NCBI GenBank assembly: GCA_963811805.1
Contig: CAWESU010000001.1
Location: 1,922,001 to 1,986,000 of the forward strand
Length of the DNA stretch: 64,000 nucleotides
Source: DAHUXN01 sp963811805
Lineage (GTDB): Bacteria > Acidobacteriota > Terriglobia > Acidiferrales > UBA7541
Direction of reading: 5' to 3'
A program made the position numbers and the translations under genes. Under the pieces are notes generated by a model, which did no database searches, was not told the origin of the DNA, and was given only the letters and a program-made list of their open reading frames with translations. Shown in pieces: positions 35,188 through 45,263 of the stretch (position 1 is the stretch's first letter; each line of letters starts with the position of its first letter).

Positions 35188-36345
35188 ATGAAGACTTCGC
35201 TTTCGAGACTGGGACTTCTGGCGCTGCTGCTGGCGGCGGTGTGTATGCTGGCGCCAGTGGCGCCGGCGCAGCAGTTGACGAGGCTTTCCGGCACCGTGTT
35301 GGATTTTGACGCGAAGCCGTACCCGGGCATGGTCATCACAATCTCGAACAAAGGTAACGCGACAAAGTACACCGTGACGACGGACAAGGACGGAAAGTAC
35401 GTGCAAAACGGGCTTCCTATCGGAACGTACGATATCAATTTCAAGAAGGACAACATCGACTACACGGAGACGATGCAGATCAATGGAAGCATGGCCGAGA
35501 CGGGCGCAATTCTGAATGTGAACTTCAAGGATATCGCCGCGAAAACGGGCTATGACGTGAATGCCGCGAAGAAACGGGAAGAGGCGGTGAATCAGTTCAA
35601 ACAGATGAAGGCGCATTTCGATAACGGCGTTCACGCCATGGATGATGCAAGCGCGGTGAAGCAGCAATTGAAGACAGCTTCGGCAGATCAAAAAAGCACT
35701 CTTCAGGCCAGCATGAGCACGGATTATCAAACGGCCATAACTGAGTTTGAACAAGCGCAGCAAGGCGCGCCGGAGAAAGATCCGAACCTACCGCTGATTT
35801 TGGGCGACCTGGGAGCGGCATACGACGGAGCGGGCAAGTACGATCAGGCGATCGATATGTATCAAAAAGCGATAGCGATAAAACCGACGGCGGGACTGTA
35901 CCAATCATTGGGAACGGATTTGGCGCGAGCGGGGAAAATGGACGACGCCGGGGCCGCTTGTGACAAAGCTGCAACGATTGACCCGACGAACAAAAACGTC
36001 GGAGTGGTCTGCTATACGAACATGGGCATCGTTCTGTCGAACGCCGGGAAAATGGATGAAGCGGTCGCGCCGCTGCAGAAGGCAACGCAACTCGATCCGA
36101 ACGGCGCGGATGCATGGTTCTTACTTGGCAATGCACTGGTCGCGGGGATCAGTACAAAGAAAGAAGGGACTAAGGACGTCTACGTGATTCCACCGGGGAC
36201 GGAAGAGGCCTACAAGAAATACCTCGAGTTACAGCCAAATGGCCCATTCGCGGGGCAGGCTAAGGAATCGCTGGACGCCGTGATGCAAATGAGCGGTGAA
36301 AAAGTGACCAACGAAATCAAGAACAAAAAACCCGGGATGCTGTGA
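35188..36345 (+). CDS. secreted TPR protein with carboxypeptidase-regulatory-like domain
   Basis: A 385-residue protein. The Sec signal (LLALLLAAVCMLAPVAPAQQ) is followed by a beta-sandwich domain (GTVLDFDAKPYPGMVITISN, GKYVQNGLPIGTYDINF) near residues 30-110. A helical linker leads to TPR units (LGDLGAAYDGAGKYDQAIDM, YTNMGIVLSNAGKMDEAV, AWFLLGNALVAG). AGGAGGAG precedes the ATG. It probably acts as a periplasmic or outer-membrane scaffold; partners are unknown. Confidence 0.82.
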   Translation: MKTSLSRLGLLALLLAAVCMLAPVAPAQQLTRLSGTVLDFDAKPYPGMVITISNKGNATKYTVTTDKDGKYVQNGLPIGTYDINFKKDNIDYTETMQINGSMAETGAILNVNFKDIAAKTGYDVNAAKKREEAVNQFKQMKAHFDNGVHAMDDASAVKQQLKTASADQKSTLQASMSTDYQTAITEFEQAQQGAPEKDPNLPLILGDLGAAYDGAGKYDQAIDMYQKAIAIKPTAGLYQSLGTDLARAGKMDDAGAACDKAATIDPTNKNVGVVCYTNMGIVLSNAGKMDEAVAPLQKATQLDPNGADAWFLLGNALVAGISTKKEGTKDVYVIPPGTEEAYKKYLELQPNGPFAGQAKESLDAVMQMSGEKVTNEIKNKKPGML

Positions 36346-36350
36346 GACTT

Positions 36351-36393
36351 ACGGCGGCGCTGCGGTTGGAGAGCGCCGCCGTCCTTCCCTTTG
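36351..36393 (+). terminator. intrinsic terminator after the TPR gene
   Basis: An 11-bp perfect stem ACGGCGGCGCT/AGCGCCGCCGT (36351-36361 with 36372-36382) and then CCTTCCCTTT. It starts 5 bases after the stop codon. Confidence 0.7.
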
Positions 36394-36507
36394 GGCCGTT
36401 CGGATCACTCGCAAGCGGCAAAAAAAATGGGCAGGCGACCGCTCGACCGTGCGGCCGGACAGTGCTATGCTTCTGCGCAACTCGGCGACGCTCGACAGGG
36501 GGGAGAA

Positions 36508-39180
36508 GTGGCACAGGCAGCATCAACATACTTGGGGGAACAGCGGCGGCGAAGCGCGCGCCTTGAGCAAACATCACCAGTAATCATTCGCGGCGTGGAT
36601 TTGCTGGGCCAGCCATTCGAAGAACGGACGGCGGCGCAGAATCTGAGCTTCCACGGCTGTCGATACCAATCAAAGCACCATCTTCCAAAAAATACATGGG
36701 TCACGCTCGAGGTACCTTCCGGTGAATCGCGCGGAGAGGCCATGTGTGTGCGCGCGCGAGTGGCGTGGATCGAGAGGCCGCGAACGCTGCGAGATCTGTT
36801 TCAGGTTGGCGTCGAGTTGGAAAAGGGCAAGAACGTGTGGGGCGTGACGTTCCCGCCGAGCGACTGGAATGGCGGAGCTTTGGCCGCTGCGGCTGTGGCC
36901 ACGATGAGTGTCTCGACAGAGGGGGGTCGGCGCGTGGGGCAGGACGCCGCTATCGAGGGCGCTGATCAAGAGACTTCTCTGGAAGTTTATTTGCAGATGG
37001 CGCTGGCGCAAACGAACCGCGATTTCGCCGTTGTCGAAGAGGAGCCGGAGAGCAGTACGCTGCTGGGGCAACTGCGCCAAGAGTTTTTGGCGGAGTCAAA
37101 CAAAACGATTGCCGAAGCGCGCACCGCCGACGACGAAGCGACAAGGCAGAGAGCCAGCCAATTGCGCGATGACCTTGAGAGCGCGCGAGAAGCGAGCGCC
37201 GATGCGTTCCATAAGAAATGGATGGAGGAGTTCGAGCAGGGGAAAGCAAATGCCAAAGAAGAGATCGCGTCGGCGGTGGCGGAAAACGTAGCGGCGCAGC
37301 TCGCCAGTTTTCAAGAGCAGGTGCGTGGCACGCTCACGAGCGAATGGGCGGAAAAACTAAGCCACGCGCAAGTAGAGCGCTCGCAGTGGGAAGCAGAGGT
37401 ACAAGCATTGCGTGGAGAGGTACGCGCGAGCTTCGAGGAAACAGTAAGACGAAGCGATGAGCGATTGAATGAAAAGCTCATGGAGATCCAACGGGAATGG
37501 GAGTCTCCGCGGGCGGCCAGCGTGGCCGGCGCCGCGGAGTATGGGGAAAAGGGCCCAATCGATGCAGCTGAATCGGTGAGAAGCCAATTGCTCGCGCAGG
37601 CCGATATTGTGCAGGCGCAATGGAACGAGTTGCTCGAATCATCGCTGGATGGCGCGGCGCAGCGCTTGAACGAGAAGCTGACCAATGCCTCACAAGAACT
37701 GCTGCACCGGGCCGAGCAGGAAATGGCCAAGCGGCTGGCCGAGTTGCAGAAAGAATCGGGGCTGACCACGGAAACAAGCCGCGCAGCGCTGGAGGAATTG
37801 AAGACCTCGCTGGAATCAGAAGTGGCGCAAGCGAAAACCTCGCTGGGGGAGATTGAGCAGACGGCGGGGCGGTTTTCGGAATATTCGCGGCAACTGGAAG
37901 CAGCGAGCCAGGACAGTTTGAACGAGCTGCGGCAGAGGCTGGAGTCGAGCGTCGCGCAGCAATGTGAGCTGCTGGATAGGCGGGCCCTGGAGCTCGAGGG
38001 TCAGTTCAGCAAGCGAGCGGCGGTTCTGCTCGAACAGATGAGCCGGGAGACGGTGGCGAGGAGCGCCGAGGAGATTGGCGCGAAAGTGTCGTCGGGGCTC
38101 GAGTGCGCGACTAAGGCGGCGGAAGAGCTCTCCGCACGCGAGGAGCAAGCGGAAGGAATTCTGCGGATTCACCGGGAGAGATTGCGGCAAGTTTCAGAAC
38201 AAGTGCAGCGGGAGAGTGGGGCACATTTAGCTTCAGGTCTGGCGGCATGGCAAAAAGACTTGGAAGACGCGCGCACATGGGCGCTGGGGCAATGGAACAC
38301 GGACCTAGAGGCGAATGGAGCGCGGGCAACTGAGGAGGCGTCAGCGGCGCTAGCGAAGGAAACAGCCAGACAGTTGGTAGAGGCGGATGCACAGCTTCTG
38401 GTGCAGGCAGAGCAGGTGGTCGATACGGCGCAGGAACGAATGCACAAAGGCCTGCATGCGATCGCCGGGAAGTTCCGCAGCGAACTTGGGGAGATCGAGG
38501 CGAGCCTACTGGGGAGCGCGCGGGACAAGCTGGCGTTGGCGGCGCAGGATCAAGTCGACTCAGCGAAGAACGAATTTGCCAAGGCGGCGGAAGAGGCGGC
38601 TTCCACGTTTGGCGAAGTGGTCAAAGAAACGGCGGTGAGTGCGCTGGAAGACTTCTCAGCGGCAAGCGAAGCAATGGGGGAGGAGGGCCAGGCGCGACTG
38701 GCGGCCGCGGCGGAGAATGCACTGCAAGGAATTCAGAGCCACACACAAAGTTCATTCGAGCATTTTCAGGAACGGCTCGCCATCAAGATGGAGCAGGCGT
38801 TGAGGCATGCGAGCGAAACTCTGGCGCATCAGTTCGAGGCGACGCTCGAAAGGTTCCGTGCACACGGCGAGGTTAGGCTGGAGGAGTGGTCGGCAAGGCA
38901 GACATCGCTGAGCGAGCAGGCGCTTGACAAGCATGACGCGCAATTGCAGGCGGCGAGCGGTTCGTGGGTGGAATCGGCTCTCGAACGGCTCGATGAACGG
39001 AGCGAGGAGCGCGTCCACTCGGCAGTCCGAGCGACGGAGAGCAAAGTGCGCGAGGCGTGCGCTGATGTCTTCGACGGTCTGGCGCAAGCGTTGAGGAAAC
39101 AGTTGCAAGGGACGCTGGAGATGCGCCACACGGCGCCCAGCGGGGAAACCAATCCGCAAGAACACCGCGCGTCGGCTTAG
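36508..39180 (+). CDS. PilZ-domain protein with a very long coiled coil
   Basis: An 890-residue protein. The N-terminal PilZ domain has the complete c-di-GMP motif: R14-RSA-R18 and N45-L-S47-F-H-G50. A variable acidic linker follows, then about 650 residues of Glu/Ala/Gln-rich amphipathic helix (QELLHRAEQEMAKRLAELQK and similar units) with no membrane segment. GTG 36508 follows GGGGAG and begins a sensible PilZ sequence; upstream residues look non-coding. I infer a cytoplasmic c-di-GMP-responsive filament or scaffold. Its position before the polysaccharide locus suggests control of matrix or surface functions. Confidence 0.75.
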   Translation: MAQAASTYLGEQRRRSARLEQTSPVIIRGVDLLGQPFEERTAAQNLSFHGCRYQSKHHLPKNTWVTLEVPSGESRGEAMCVRARVAWIERPRTLRDLFQVGVELEKGKNVWGVTFPPSDWNGGALAAAAVATMSVSTEGGRRVGQDAAIEGADQETSLEVYLQMALAQTNRDFAVVEEEPESSTLLGQLRQEFLAESNKTIAEARTADDEATRQRASQLRDDLESAREASADAFHKKWMEEFEQGKANAKEEIASAVAENVAAQLASFQEQVRGTLTSEWAEKLSHAQVERSQWEAEVQALRGEVRASFEETVRRSDERLNEKLMEIQREWESPRAASVAGAAEYGEKGPIDAAESVRSQLLAQADIVQAQWNELLESSLDGAAQRLNEKLTNASQELLHRAEQEMAKRLAELQKESGLTTETSRAALEELKTSLESEVAQAKTSLGEIEQTAGRFSEYSRQLEAASQDSLNELRQRLESSVAQQCELLDRRALELEGQFSKRAAVLLEQMSRETVARSAEEIGAKVSSGLECATKAAEELSAREEQAEGILRIHRERLRQVSEQVQRESGAHLASGLAAWQKDLEDARTWALGQWNTDLEANGARATEEASAALAKETARQLVEADAQLLVQAEQVVDTAQERMHKGLHAIAGKFRSELGEIEASLLGSARDKLALAAQDQVDSAKNEFAKAAEEAASTFGEVVKETAVSALEDFSAASEAMGEEGQARLAAAAENALQGIQSHTQSSFEHFQERLAIKMEQALRHASETLAHQFEATLERFRAHGEVRLEEWSARQTSLSEQALDKHDAQLQAASGSWVESALERLDERSEERVHSAVRATESKVREACADVFDGLAQALRKQLQGTLEMRHTAPSGETNPQEHRASA

Positions 39181-39243
39181 GAACAATCCTTCCGAGGCTC
39201 CGAGCGCGACGCGCGCCAGCCTCATCGTCGCAACGCAGTTTCT

Positions 39244-40362
39244 CTAGGAGTGTCCCAGGATTTCGTGAAGCGACTCGCAGACGTAGTCGACCTGCTCGGT
39301 GATCAATTCCGGGAATAAAGGCAATGCCAGCACTTGCCGGCAGGCGCGCTCGGCATGAGGAAAATCGCCCCGCTTGTAGCCCAAGTAGCTGAGTGCTTTT
39401 TGCAGGTGAAGAGGCAAAGGGTAATGCACCGCAGTGCCGATACCGCAATTTTTGAGTTCTGCTTGGACTGCATCGCGATTTTCGACGTAAATCACAAACA
39501 GATGATAAGCGCAGTCGTCCCGAGGGTCGTCGTGTGGCAGTGTCAGAGCCAATCCGCTTAATTTCTCGCGATAACGCAGGGCGATGGCTTTGCGGCGAGC
39601 AGACCAGTCGTCCAGATGACGCAGCTTGACGCGCAGCACCGCGCCTTGAAAACCCTCCATGCGATAGTTGTAGCCAATGAAATCGTGGAAATAGCGGCGG
39701 ACTTCACCATGGCTGCGCGCGGAGCGGCAATATTGGGCGATGCGATCGTCGTTGGTGACGAGCGCGCCCGCTTCACCATAAGCGCCAAGATTTTTCGAAG
39801 GGTAGAAGCTGAATGCGCCGGAAGCGGCGAGGGCGCCGACGCGTCGGCCGCGGAACCGGGCGCCGTGAGCCTGGGCGGCGTCCTCGATCAACGAGAGCTT
39901 GTGTGCATCGGCGAGTTTCTGGAGGGCGTCCATGTCGACGGGGCGCCCGTAAAGATGAACGGGAAGAATGGCTTTGGTGCGCGGAGTGATGGCAGATTCG
40001 GCGAGGCGGGAGTCGAGATTTGCGGTGCGCGGATCGATATCGGCGAAGACAACTTTCGCGCCGGTGTAGGCAATAGCTTCGGTCGTAGCGATGAAAGTAT
40101 TCGGAGTCGTGATGACTTCATCGCCAGGGCCCACGCCGGCGGCCAAGAGCGCGAGATGCAAGGCGCTCGTGCCGGAATTGAGAGCGACGCAGTGTTTGGC
40201 CTCGCAATAGGAAGCGAATTCTCCCTCGAACGATGCGACCTCGTCGCCGAGGCTGAAGGCAGCGTTGCGGCAGGTGCGGTCGAGAGCTTCCAGAATCTCC
40301 GTGCGTAGCGCGGCATACTGCTCTTTTAGGTCGTAGTAGGGGACCGCGGTGATCGTTTTCAC
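39244..40362 (-). CDS. DegT/DnrJ/EryC1/StrS-family sugar aminotransferase
   Basis: A 372-residue PLP enzyme that aminates keto-sugar nucleotides. The cofactor Lys is in SFYPSKNLGAYGEAGA, and ALNSGTSALHLAL, DEVITTPNTFIATTEAI and EDAAQAHGA are family motifs. It converges on the PilZ gene and is divergent from the glycosyltransferase at 40466. It marks the left end of the polysaccharide locus and implies an amino sugar in the product. Confidence 0.93.
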   Translation of the reverse strand: MKTITAVPYYDLKEQYAALRTEILEALDRTCRNAAFSLGDEVASFEGEFASYCEAKHCVALNSGTSALHLALLAAGVGPGDEVITTPNTFIATTEAIAYTGAKVVFADIDPRTANLDSRLAESAITPRTKAILPVHLYGRPVDMDALQKLADAHKLSLIEDAAQAHGARFRGRRVGALAASGAFSFYPSKNLGAYGEAGALVTNDDRIAQYCRSARSHGEVRRYFHDFIGYNYRMEGFQGAVLRVKLRHLDDWSARRKAIALRYREKLSGLALTLPHDDPRDDCAYHLFVIYVENRDAVQAELKNCGIGTAVHYPLPLHLQKALSYLGYKRGDFPHAERACRQVLALPLFPELITEQVDYVCESLHEILGHS

Positions 40363-40465
40363 TCCTTAACTTTACTGTTTCGCGCGGCGCCGCGCAAATG
40401 CGAAGAGATGCGGTTTTCTATGTGACCGCGAAGGGCTCGTGATAATCTTTTGAAGGAGTGCGCCA

Positions 40466-41293
40466 ATGACTTTCTCTCGCACGATCGCAGAGAAATGGCA
40501 AACTGCTAGCGAGGCGGCAACTCCGGAAGCCGCGATGAAAGCTAGGCCCCAGCTGACACTATCGGTCATCATTGCCGCCTACAATGAACGTCCGTTCGTT
40601 GAGGAGATCCTGCGCCGCGTGCAAGCGGTTGGGCTGGTGCACGAAATCGTGATTGTCGACGATGGCTCGAAGGACGGTACGCGCGAATGGCTTGCAGAAA
40701 TGCACCGGCGGCAGGAAGCGGGCGAGACGGAGGCGGAGATCGTCGAGGGCGAGGCGCGGCTGCAGTTGGGGCAGATCCGTTTTCTGTTTCAGGAGCACAA
40801 CCAGGGAAAAGGGGCAGCGCTGCGGCGCGGATTTTCCGAGGCGTGCGGCGACATTTTGCTGGTGCAGGATGCCGATCTGGAATACGACCCGCGCGATTAT
40901 GCCAAACTGCTGGAACCGATTTTGGACGGGCGCGCGGACGTGGTGTATGGGTCGAGATTTTTGGGCGGGCCGCAGCGAGTCCACTTTTTCTGGCATTACG
41001 TGGGAAATAAGTTTTTGACTTTGCTGTCGGATATGCTTACCAACCTGAAAATCACGGACATGGAGACTTGTTACAAGGTCTTTCGGCGCGAGGTTATCGG
41101 CAGCATGCGGCTGCGCTCGAATCGATTTGGGTTCGAGCCGGAAGTCACCGCGCGGGTCGCCAAAGGGCGCTGGCGAATCTACGAAGTACCGATCTCTTAT
41201 GCCGGGCGGTCCTACGAAGAAGGAAAGAAGATCACATGGAAAGACGGAGTGACGACGCTGTTCGCGATCCTGCGGTATCATTTCTTTGCTTGA
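40466..41293 (+). CDS. family 2 glycosyltransferase (dolichyl/polyprenyl-phosphate type)
   Basis: A 275-residue GT-A enzyme without membrane helices. SVIIAAYNER starts the nucleotide-binding fold; IVDDGSKDGT, the DAD-type metal site in LVQDADLEYDPRDY and DMETCYKVFRREV match DPM1-like enzymes that charge a polyprenyl phosphate with a sugar. AAGGAG lies 8 bases before ATG 40466. Confidence 0.9.
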   Translation: MTFSRTIAEKWQTASEAATPEAAMKARPQLTLSVIIAAYNERPFVEEILRRVQAVGLVHEIVIVDDGSKDGTREWLAEMHRRQEAGETEAEIVEGEARLQLGQIRFLFQEHNQGKGAALRRGFSEACGDILLVQDADLEYDPRDYAKLLEPILDGRADVVYGSRFLGGPQRVHFFWHYVGNKFLTLLSDMLTNLKITDMETCYKVFRREVIGSMRLRSNRFGFEPEVTARVAKGRWRIYEVPISYAGRSYEEGKKITWKDGVTTLFAILRYHFFA

Positions 41294-41475
41294 GGTCTCA
41301 GTGGAACATGTAAAATCGTTGAGCCCACCAGATTGATTCCTGTTCCATCCCCAGCAGTAGATTGCCCACCGGCGACCTGAGTTTGCAATGTCTGAGACAA
41401 ACGCCAACCTTTGCAGCCAAACGGTCCTTGCCGCCCGCAAGGATCAGATCTCTTGCGACCTGGGCGACAAAGCGG

Positions 41476-42867
41476 ATGAAACCCTGCCTAGGCGCGGAAC
41501 GACGAGCGGCATTTTGTCCTTGCGCGGCGGAAGACCTTCGTAGCAGATTACCGCGAACGACGATATCGCTTCGGAGGGTTGCGTTGGGGGATGCCGGGAA
41601 ACGGGCTGCGGTTCTGTGCGTCGCTGTAATCATTTTCTGCGCCGTCATTTATCAAGCCACGGTTCTGTGGTTGGCGTGGGACTGGGAACGGTCCAGCGAG
41701 CTGAGCGAGCAAATCCGCGGAGCGAATCTGGTACCGGGAAATGCGGACGAATGGGATCGGATCGGAGAAGCGCTAGCGGCTAATTTCGATGCCCAGCCAG
41801 CCGACGCGATCTCGTTTTTCGAGCGTGCGGTGAGGGTGAATCCGCGATCGGCGGGCGACTGGATGGACCTGGCACAGGCAGAGGAGGCCGATGGAAACGC
41901 TGCGCAGGCTGACGCTGCGTACGAACGGGCGCGGCGGGATTATCCGATTTCCGCAGAGGTTTTGTGGAAATACGGAAACTTTCTATTGCGGCAAGGGCAA
42001 ACCTCCGAGGGCCTAGAGGAAGTGCATCGGGCGCTGGTCACAGATCCAAGCCTGGTTCCACTGGCGATTTCGCGAGTGTGGTATCTCGATCCCGACGCGA
42101 GTGTGATCCTGCACGACGTGCTGCCGGAGGGGCAGCGAGTCCGGTTTCAGGCGCTTGACTTTTTTGCGGGGAGGCGCGAGGAGGCCGCCGCTCTTGAGAC
42201 TTGGGAAGAGATCGCAGCGCTGGCGAAATTCAAGCCGATAGACATTCACGACGTGTTCCCTTTTCTACAGTACCTGATCTATTCCGACCAGGCCAAGGAG
42301 GCGGAACGCGTCTGGCGGGAAGCGTTGCCCGCTGCTCGGTGGCCTGAACCGCGCGCGACGGGTTCGCAGATATGGAATGGCGGCTTCGAGGAGCCGATCG
42401 TTAACGGCGGTCTGGGTTGGCGCTTCGAGCAGGCGCCGGGCGCATACGTCAGCACGGATTCGGGCGTTTATCATTCCGGCGAGAAATCCCTGCGTGTCGA
42501 TTTCACTGGTGGCGTGAATCTGGATTTCTACAACGTTCACCAGATTGCGCCGGTTGAACCGAGCACGCATTATGTTTTCCAGTATTTTATGCGCACGCAG
42601 TCGATTTCGACCGACAGTGGGATGCGATTCGAGATTCTGGATTTGAATGACTACGAAGTCAGCTTAATGACGCCGGATTTGACGGGGACTAATGCATGGA
42701 GTCCGGAGAGAACAGATGTCACCACCGGCCGCAACACGCATTTCCTCGATATCCGGCTGCGCCGGTTGCCCAGCCGTTTGTTCGACAATAAGTTGAGCGG
42801 AACCGTCTGGGTAGACGATGTGAGCCTCTCGCAAGAGCCAGCAGCGGGCGCGGAATCGCATCCGTGA
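41476..42867 (+). CDS. membrane-anchored TPR protein with carbohydrate-binding-like C-terminus
   Basis: About 463 residues. One membrane helix (AAVLCVAVIIFCAVIYQATV) lies near the N-terminus. TPR-like repeats follow (AISFFERAVRVNPRSAGDW, AQADAAYERARRDYP). The C-terminal 170 residues form a jelly-roll-like module (IWNGGFEEPIVNGGLGWRF, SLRVDFTGG, GTVWVDDVSLSQE) seen in carbohydrate-binding proteins. The start is uncertain. Its end overlaps the following O-antigen ligase gene by GTGA, so it is part of the polysaccharide operon. Confidence 0.7.
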   Translation: MKPCLGAERRAAFCPCAAEDLRSRLPRTTISLRRVALGDAGKRAAVLCVAVIIFCAVIYQATVLWLAWDWERSSELSEQIRGANLVPGNADEWDRIGEALAANFDAQPADAISFFERAVRVNPRSAGDWMDLAQAEEADGNAAQADAAYERARRDYPISAEVLWKYGNFLLRQGQTSEGLEEVHRALVTDPSLVPLAISRVWYLDPDASVILHDVLPEGQRVRFQALDFFAGRREEAAALETWEEIAALAKFKPIDIHDVFPFLQYLIYSDQAKEAERVWREALPAARWPEPRATGSQIWNGGFEEPIVNGGLGWRFEQAPGAYVSTDSGVYHSGEKSLRVDFTGGVNLDFYNVHQIAPVEPSTHYVFQYFMRTQSISTDSGMRFEILDLNDYEVSLMTPDLTGTNAWSPERTDVTTGRNTHFLDIRLRRLPSRLFDNKLSGTVWVDDVSLSQEPAAGAESHP

Positions 42868-44102
42868 GAGCGATTCGCGTCGGTGTTTGCATGCTTGCGG
42901 CGTTCGCCGTGCTGGCGTTCGGTACCGTAGAAATATGGTCTGAATCGATCCTTGAGGCCGGCGCGGCGGCACTTTTCTTGTGGTGGGCGATCCTCTTGTT
43001 CCGCCGCCGCGACATCGAAATTTATTGGAACCCGATCTTTTGGCCGGTTCTGGCGTTCACAGGAATCGCGAGCGTTCAGTTGGCGTTTGGAGTCACGGCC
43101 TATCCTTTTTTGACGCGTGTCGCACTGCTGAAAGTTCTCGCCTGCGCTTTGCTGTTCTTTCTCTCGGTGCAATCGTTCCGCACGCGCCAAGATTTGAGAT
43201 TTGTCGCGTGGTTCCTGATGAGCTTTGGTTTTGCCGTGGCCGTGCTCGGAATCGCTCAGAACTATACGTCGCACGACGTGCTTTACTGGTTTCGACCGCT
43301 GACCGAAGGAGGCAGCCCATTTGGGCCTTACGTGAACCGCGACCATTTTGCTGGTTTCATGGAGCTGATCGTGCCGGTAGGGATGTCTCTTATGGTGTTG
43401 CGAGGAGTGCCACGCGAGCAGATGATGTTTACGGGGATACTGACACTCGTCCCTATCGTCGCTTTGGTTTTGACTGGCTCTCGGGGCGGAATTGTAAGCT
43501 TGGTGTTTGAAATAGGTCTGCTGGCGGCGTTAATGCGAGTACGCAAGGCTAGGTTCCAAGGCGCAGCGGTAGCCGCGATTTTGCTCGTGTCGCTGGCGGC
43601 CCTCATGTGGCTCGGGGCAGGAAAGGTATTAGACCGGATAAAAGCGTCGTCTGTAGCGGACCTTTCCGCGGATCGACGCGTGACCATGCTGAAGGGCGCA
43701 TGGCATATGTTCTTGGACCATCCGTTGTTGGGCACAGGACTGGGCACGTTGGTGGCGGTATACCCGAAATACGAGACGTTTTACGATGGAAGAATCGTGG
43801 ACCACGTGCATGACGATTACGCGGAGGCGCTGGCGGAAACAGGGATCGCCGGAGGCTTGTGCGGGCTGGTATTCCTGGTGATGCTCTTTCGAGAGGCCAG
43901 GAGGCGGCTACTGACGGAAGAACAGAGCGCCTTTTCGCAGGCAGTTCATACAGCCGGAACGGTCGCGTGCGCCGGTTTGCTGGTCCACAGTTTGGTGGAT
44001 TTCAATCTGCATATCCCGGCCAATGGGCTGGTTTTTCTGCTCCAGGCTGCCGTTGTTCTTTCGCCTACATTTAACCGTAGAAAGCGAGCCTTAATCACCT
44101 GA
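42864..44102 (+). CDS. O-antigen ligase/polymerase family membrane protein
   Basis: A 412-residue protein with about 10-12 hydrophobic helices. The large external loop has YVNRDHFAGFMELIVPVGMS, followed by LTGSRGGIVSL and the loop DHVHDDYAEALAETGIAGG, all Wzy_C/WaaL hallmarks. GTG start overlaps the preceding stop. It would polymerise or ligate lipid-linked glycans. A second such gene lies at 52084. Confidence 0.88.
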   Translation: MRAIRVGVCMLAAFAVLAFGTVEIWSESILEAGAAALFLWWAILLFRRRDIEIYWNPIFWPVLAFTGIASVQLAFGVTAYPFLTRVALLKVLACALLFFLSVQSFRTRQDLRFVAWFLMSFGFAVAVLGIAQNYTSHDVLYWFRPLTEGGSPFGPYVNRDHFAGFMELIVPVGMSLMVLRGVPREQMMFTGILTLVPIVALVLTGSRGGIVSLVFEIGLLAALMRVRKARFQGAAVAAILLVSLAALMWLGAGKVLDRIKASSVADLSADRRVTMLKGAWHMFLDHPLLGTGLGTLVAVYPKYETFYDGRIVDHVHDDYAEALAETGIAGGLCGLVFLVMLFREARRRLLTEEQSAFSQAVHTAGTVACAGLLVHSLVDFNLHIPANGLVFLLQAAVVLSPTFNRRKRALIT

Positions 44103-44173
44103 TGCGGCTACAAGACTTCCGCATTGACATTGAGAGAGACCCTAAGTCATAGTTTTGCGGGGTAATAGCGCAA

Positions 44174-45229
44174 ATGGCTTTGACGGTCCGGAGAGCACTG
44201 GACTGTGCTGGGGCCGGGTATGTCTTGATTTTCCTGGTCCTGTTCGGGTGTACTTCTGCGTTCAGCCAAGACCAAGACAAGGCTCAAACTCCGCAGCAGA
44301 CGAATAGCCGCATCGCCGAACTTGCGGCGACCAGCTCGCGCCCGCGCACGGGGGATATCCCCATCGGGGCCGGCGATGTGGTGCACATTGACGTTTTCGA
44401 CGTTCCGGACCTCTCACATGATGTGGTAGTCGGCGAAACGGGGTTGATTTCCCTGCCGCTAATCCCGGAGCGCATTCCGGTCGCTGGGTGCACGCCTTTT
44501 GAGCTTGGGCAAAAGATCGAGAAACTCCTGCAGGTAAATGGCTTGGTGATGCACCCGCAGGTATCTGTGTTCGTGAAGGAGCAAAACAGCGAGCCCATCT
44601 CCGTGGCCGGAGCCGTGGCGCACCCGGTCGTACTACAGCAGTCGAGGCCAACGACCTTGGTTGAAGCGCTCGCCGCGGCGGGCGGTGTCGCGGATGATGC
44701 GGGGGACAGTATCCTGATTGCCCGCCAAAAAACGCCGACCGCGACTTGCGGCGAACCGGACCCGCCGCCAGATCCTGCGGCCGATCCGGAGATGATACAC
44801 GTCAAGGTATCCGAACTCGAGGACGGAAATCCGGCATTCAATGTTCCCGTCTATGGTGGCGACGAAATCACGGTGCCGCGTGCGGGAATTATTTATGTCG
44901 CGGGTGCGGTGGTGCAACCCGGTGGCTATGTGCTCAATGATCCAGGCGCGACATTCAACATCATGAAAATGATCGCGCTAGCCCGCGGACTAACAGGTAC
45001 AGCGAAAACCAACAGCACCGTGATTTTGCGCAAGGATGCTGTGACAGGCCAAACCAAGGAGATCCCGGTCAAACTGAAGCGAATCCTGAATCGCAAGGAT
45101 CCCGACATTCGGTTGTACGCAGGTGACATTCTGTACATTCCTGGCAGCGGCGCGAAACGAATTCTGGGTCTGGCCGGGGGCGCTGCTTTAGGAATCGGCA
45201 CCGGGCTGGCGATTTACCGCATTCCGTAG
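44174..45229 (+). CDS. polysaccharide export protein, Wza-like with SLBB domains
   Basis: A 351-residue protein. A signal segment (VLIFLVLFGCTSAFSQ) contains a Cys that might be lipidated. The Poly_export domain reads IPIGAGDVVHIDVFDVPDLS and GLISLPLIPERIPVAG. Two SLBB-type regions follow: SVAGAVAHPVVLQQSRPTTL and IYVAGAVVQPGGYVLNDPGA. The end (YIPGSGAKRILGLAGGAALG) is hydrophobic. It would form the outer-membrane export channel with the BY-kinase next door. Confidence 0.9.
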   Translation: MALTVRRALDCAGAGYVLIFLVLFGCTSAFSQDQDKAQTPQQTNSRIAELAATSSRPRTGDIPIGAGDVVHIDVFDVPDLSHDVVVGETGLISLPLIPERIPVAGCTPFELGQKIEKLLQVNGLVMHPQVSVFVKEQNSEPISVAGAVAHPVVLQQSRPTTLVEALAAAGGVADDAGDSILIARQKTPTATCGEPDPPPDPAADPEMIHVKVSELEDGNPAFNVPVYGGDEITVPRAGIIYVAGAVVQPGGYVLNDPGATFNIMKMIALARGLTGTAKTNSTVILRKDAVTGQTKEIPVKLKRILNRKDPDIRLYAGDILYIPGSGAKRILGLAGGAALGIGTGLAIYRIP

Positions 45230-45263
45230 AAACCAGGAAGCAAGGAAAGGCTTTTTTGATCTG

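Noticed and set aside
36391..36507. An upstream start for the PilZ protein
   Set aside because: The extra 39 residues are low-complexity and overlap the terminator of the previous gene; GTG 36508 has a ribosome site and begins the PilZ domain.
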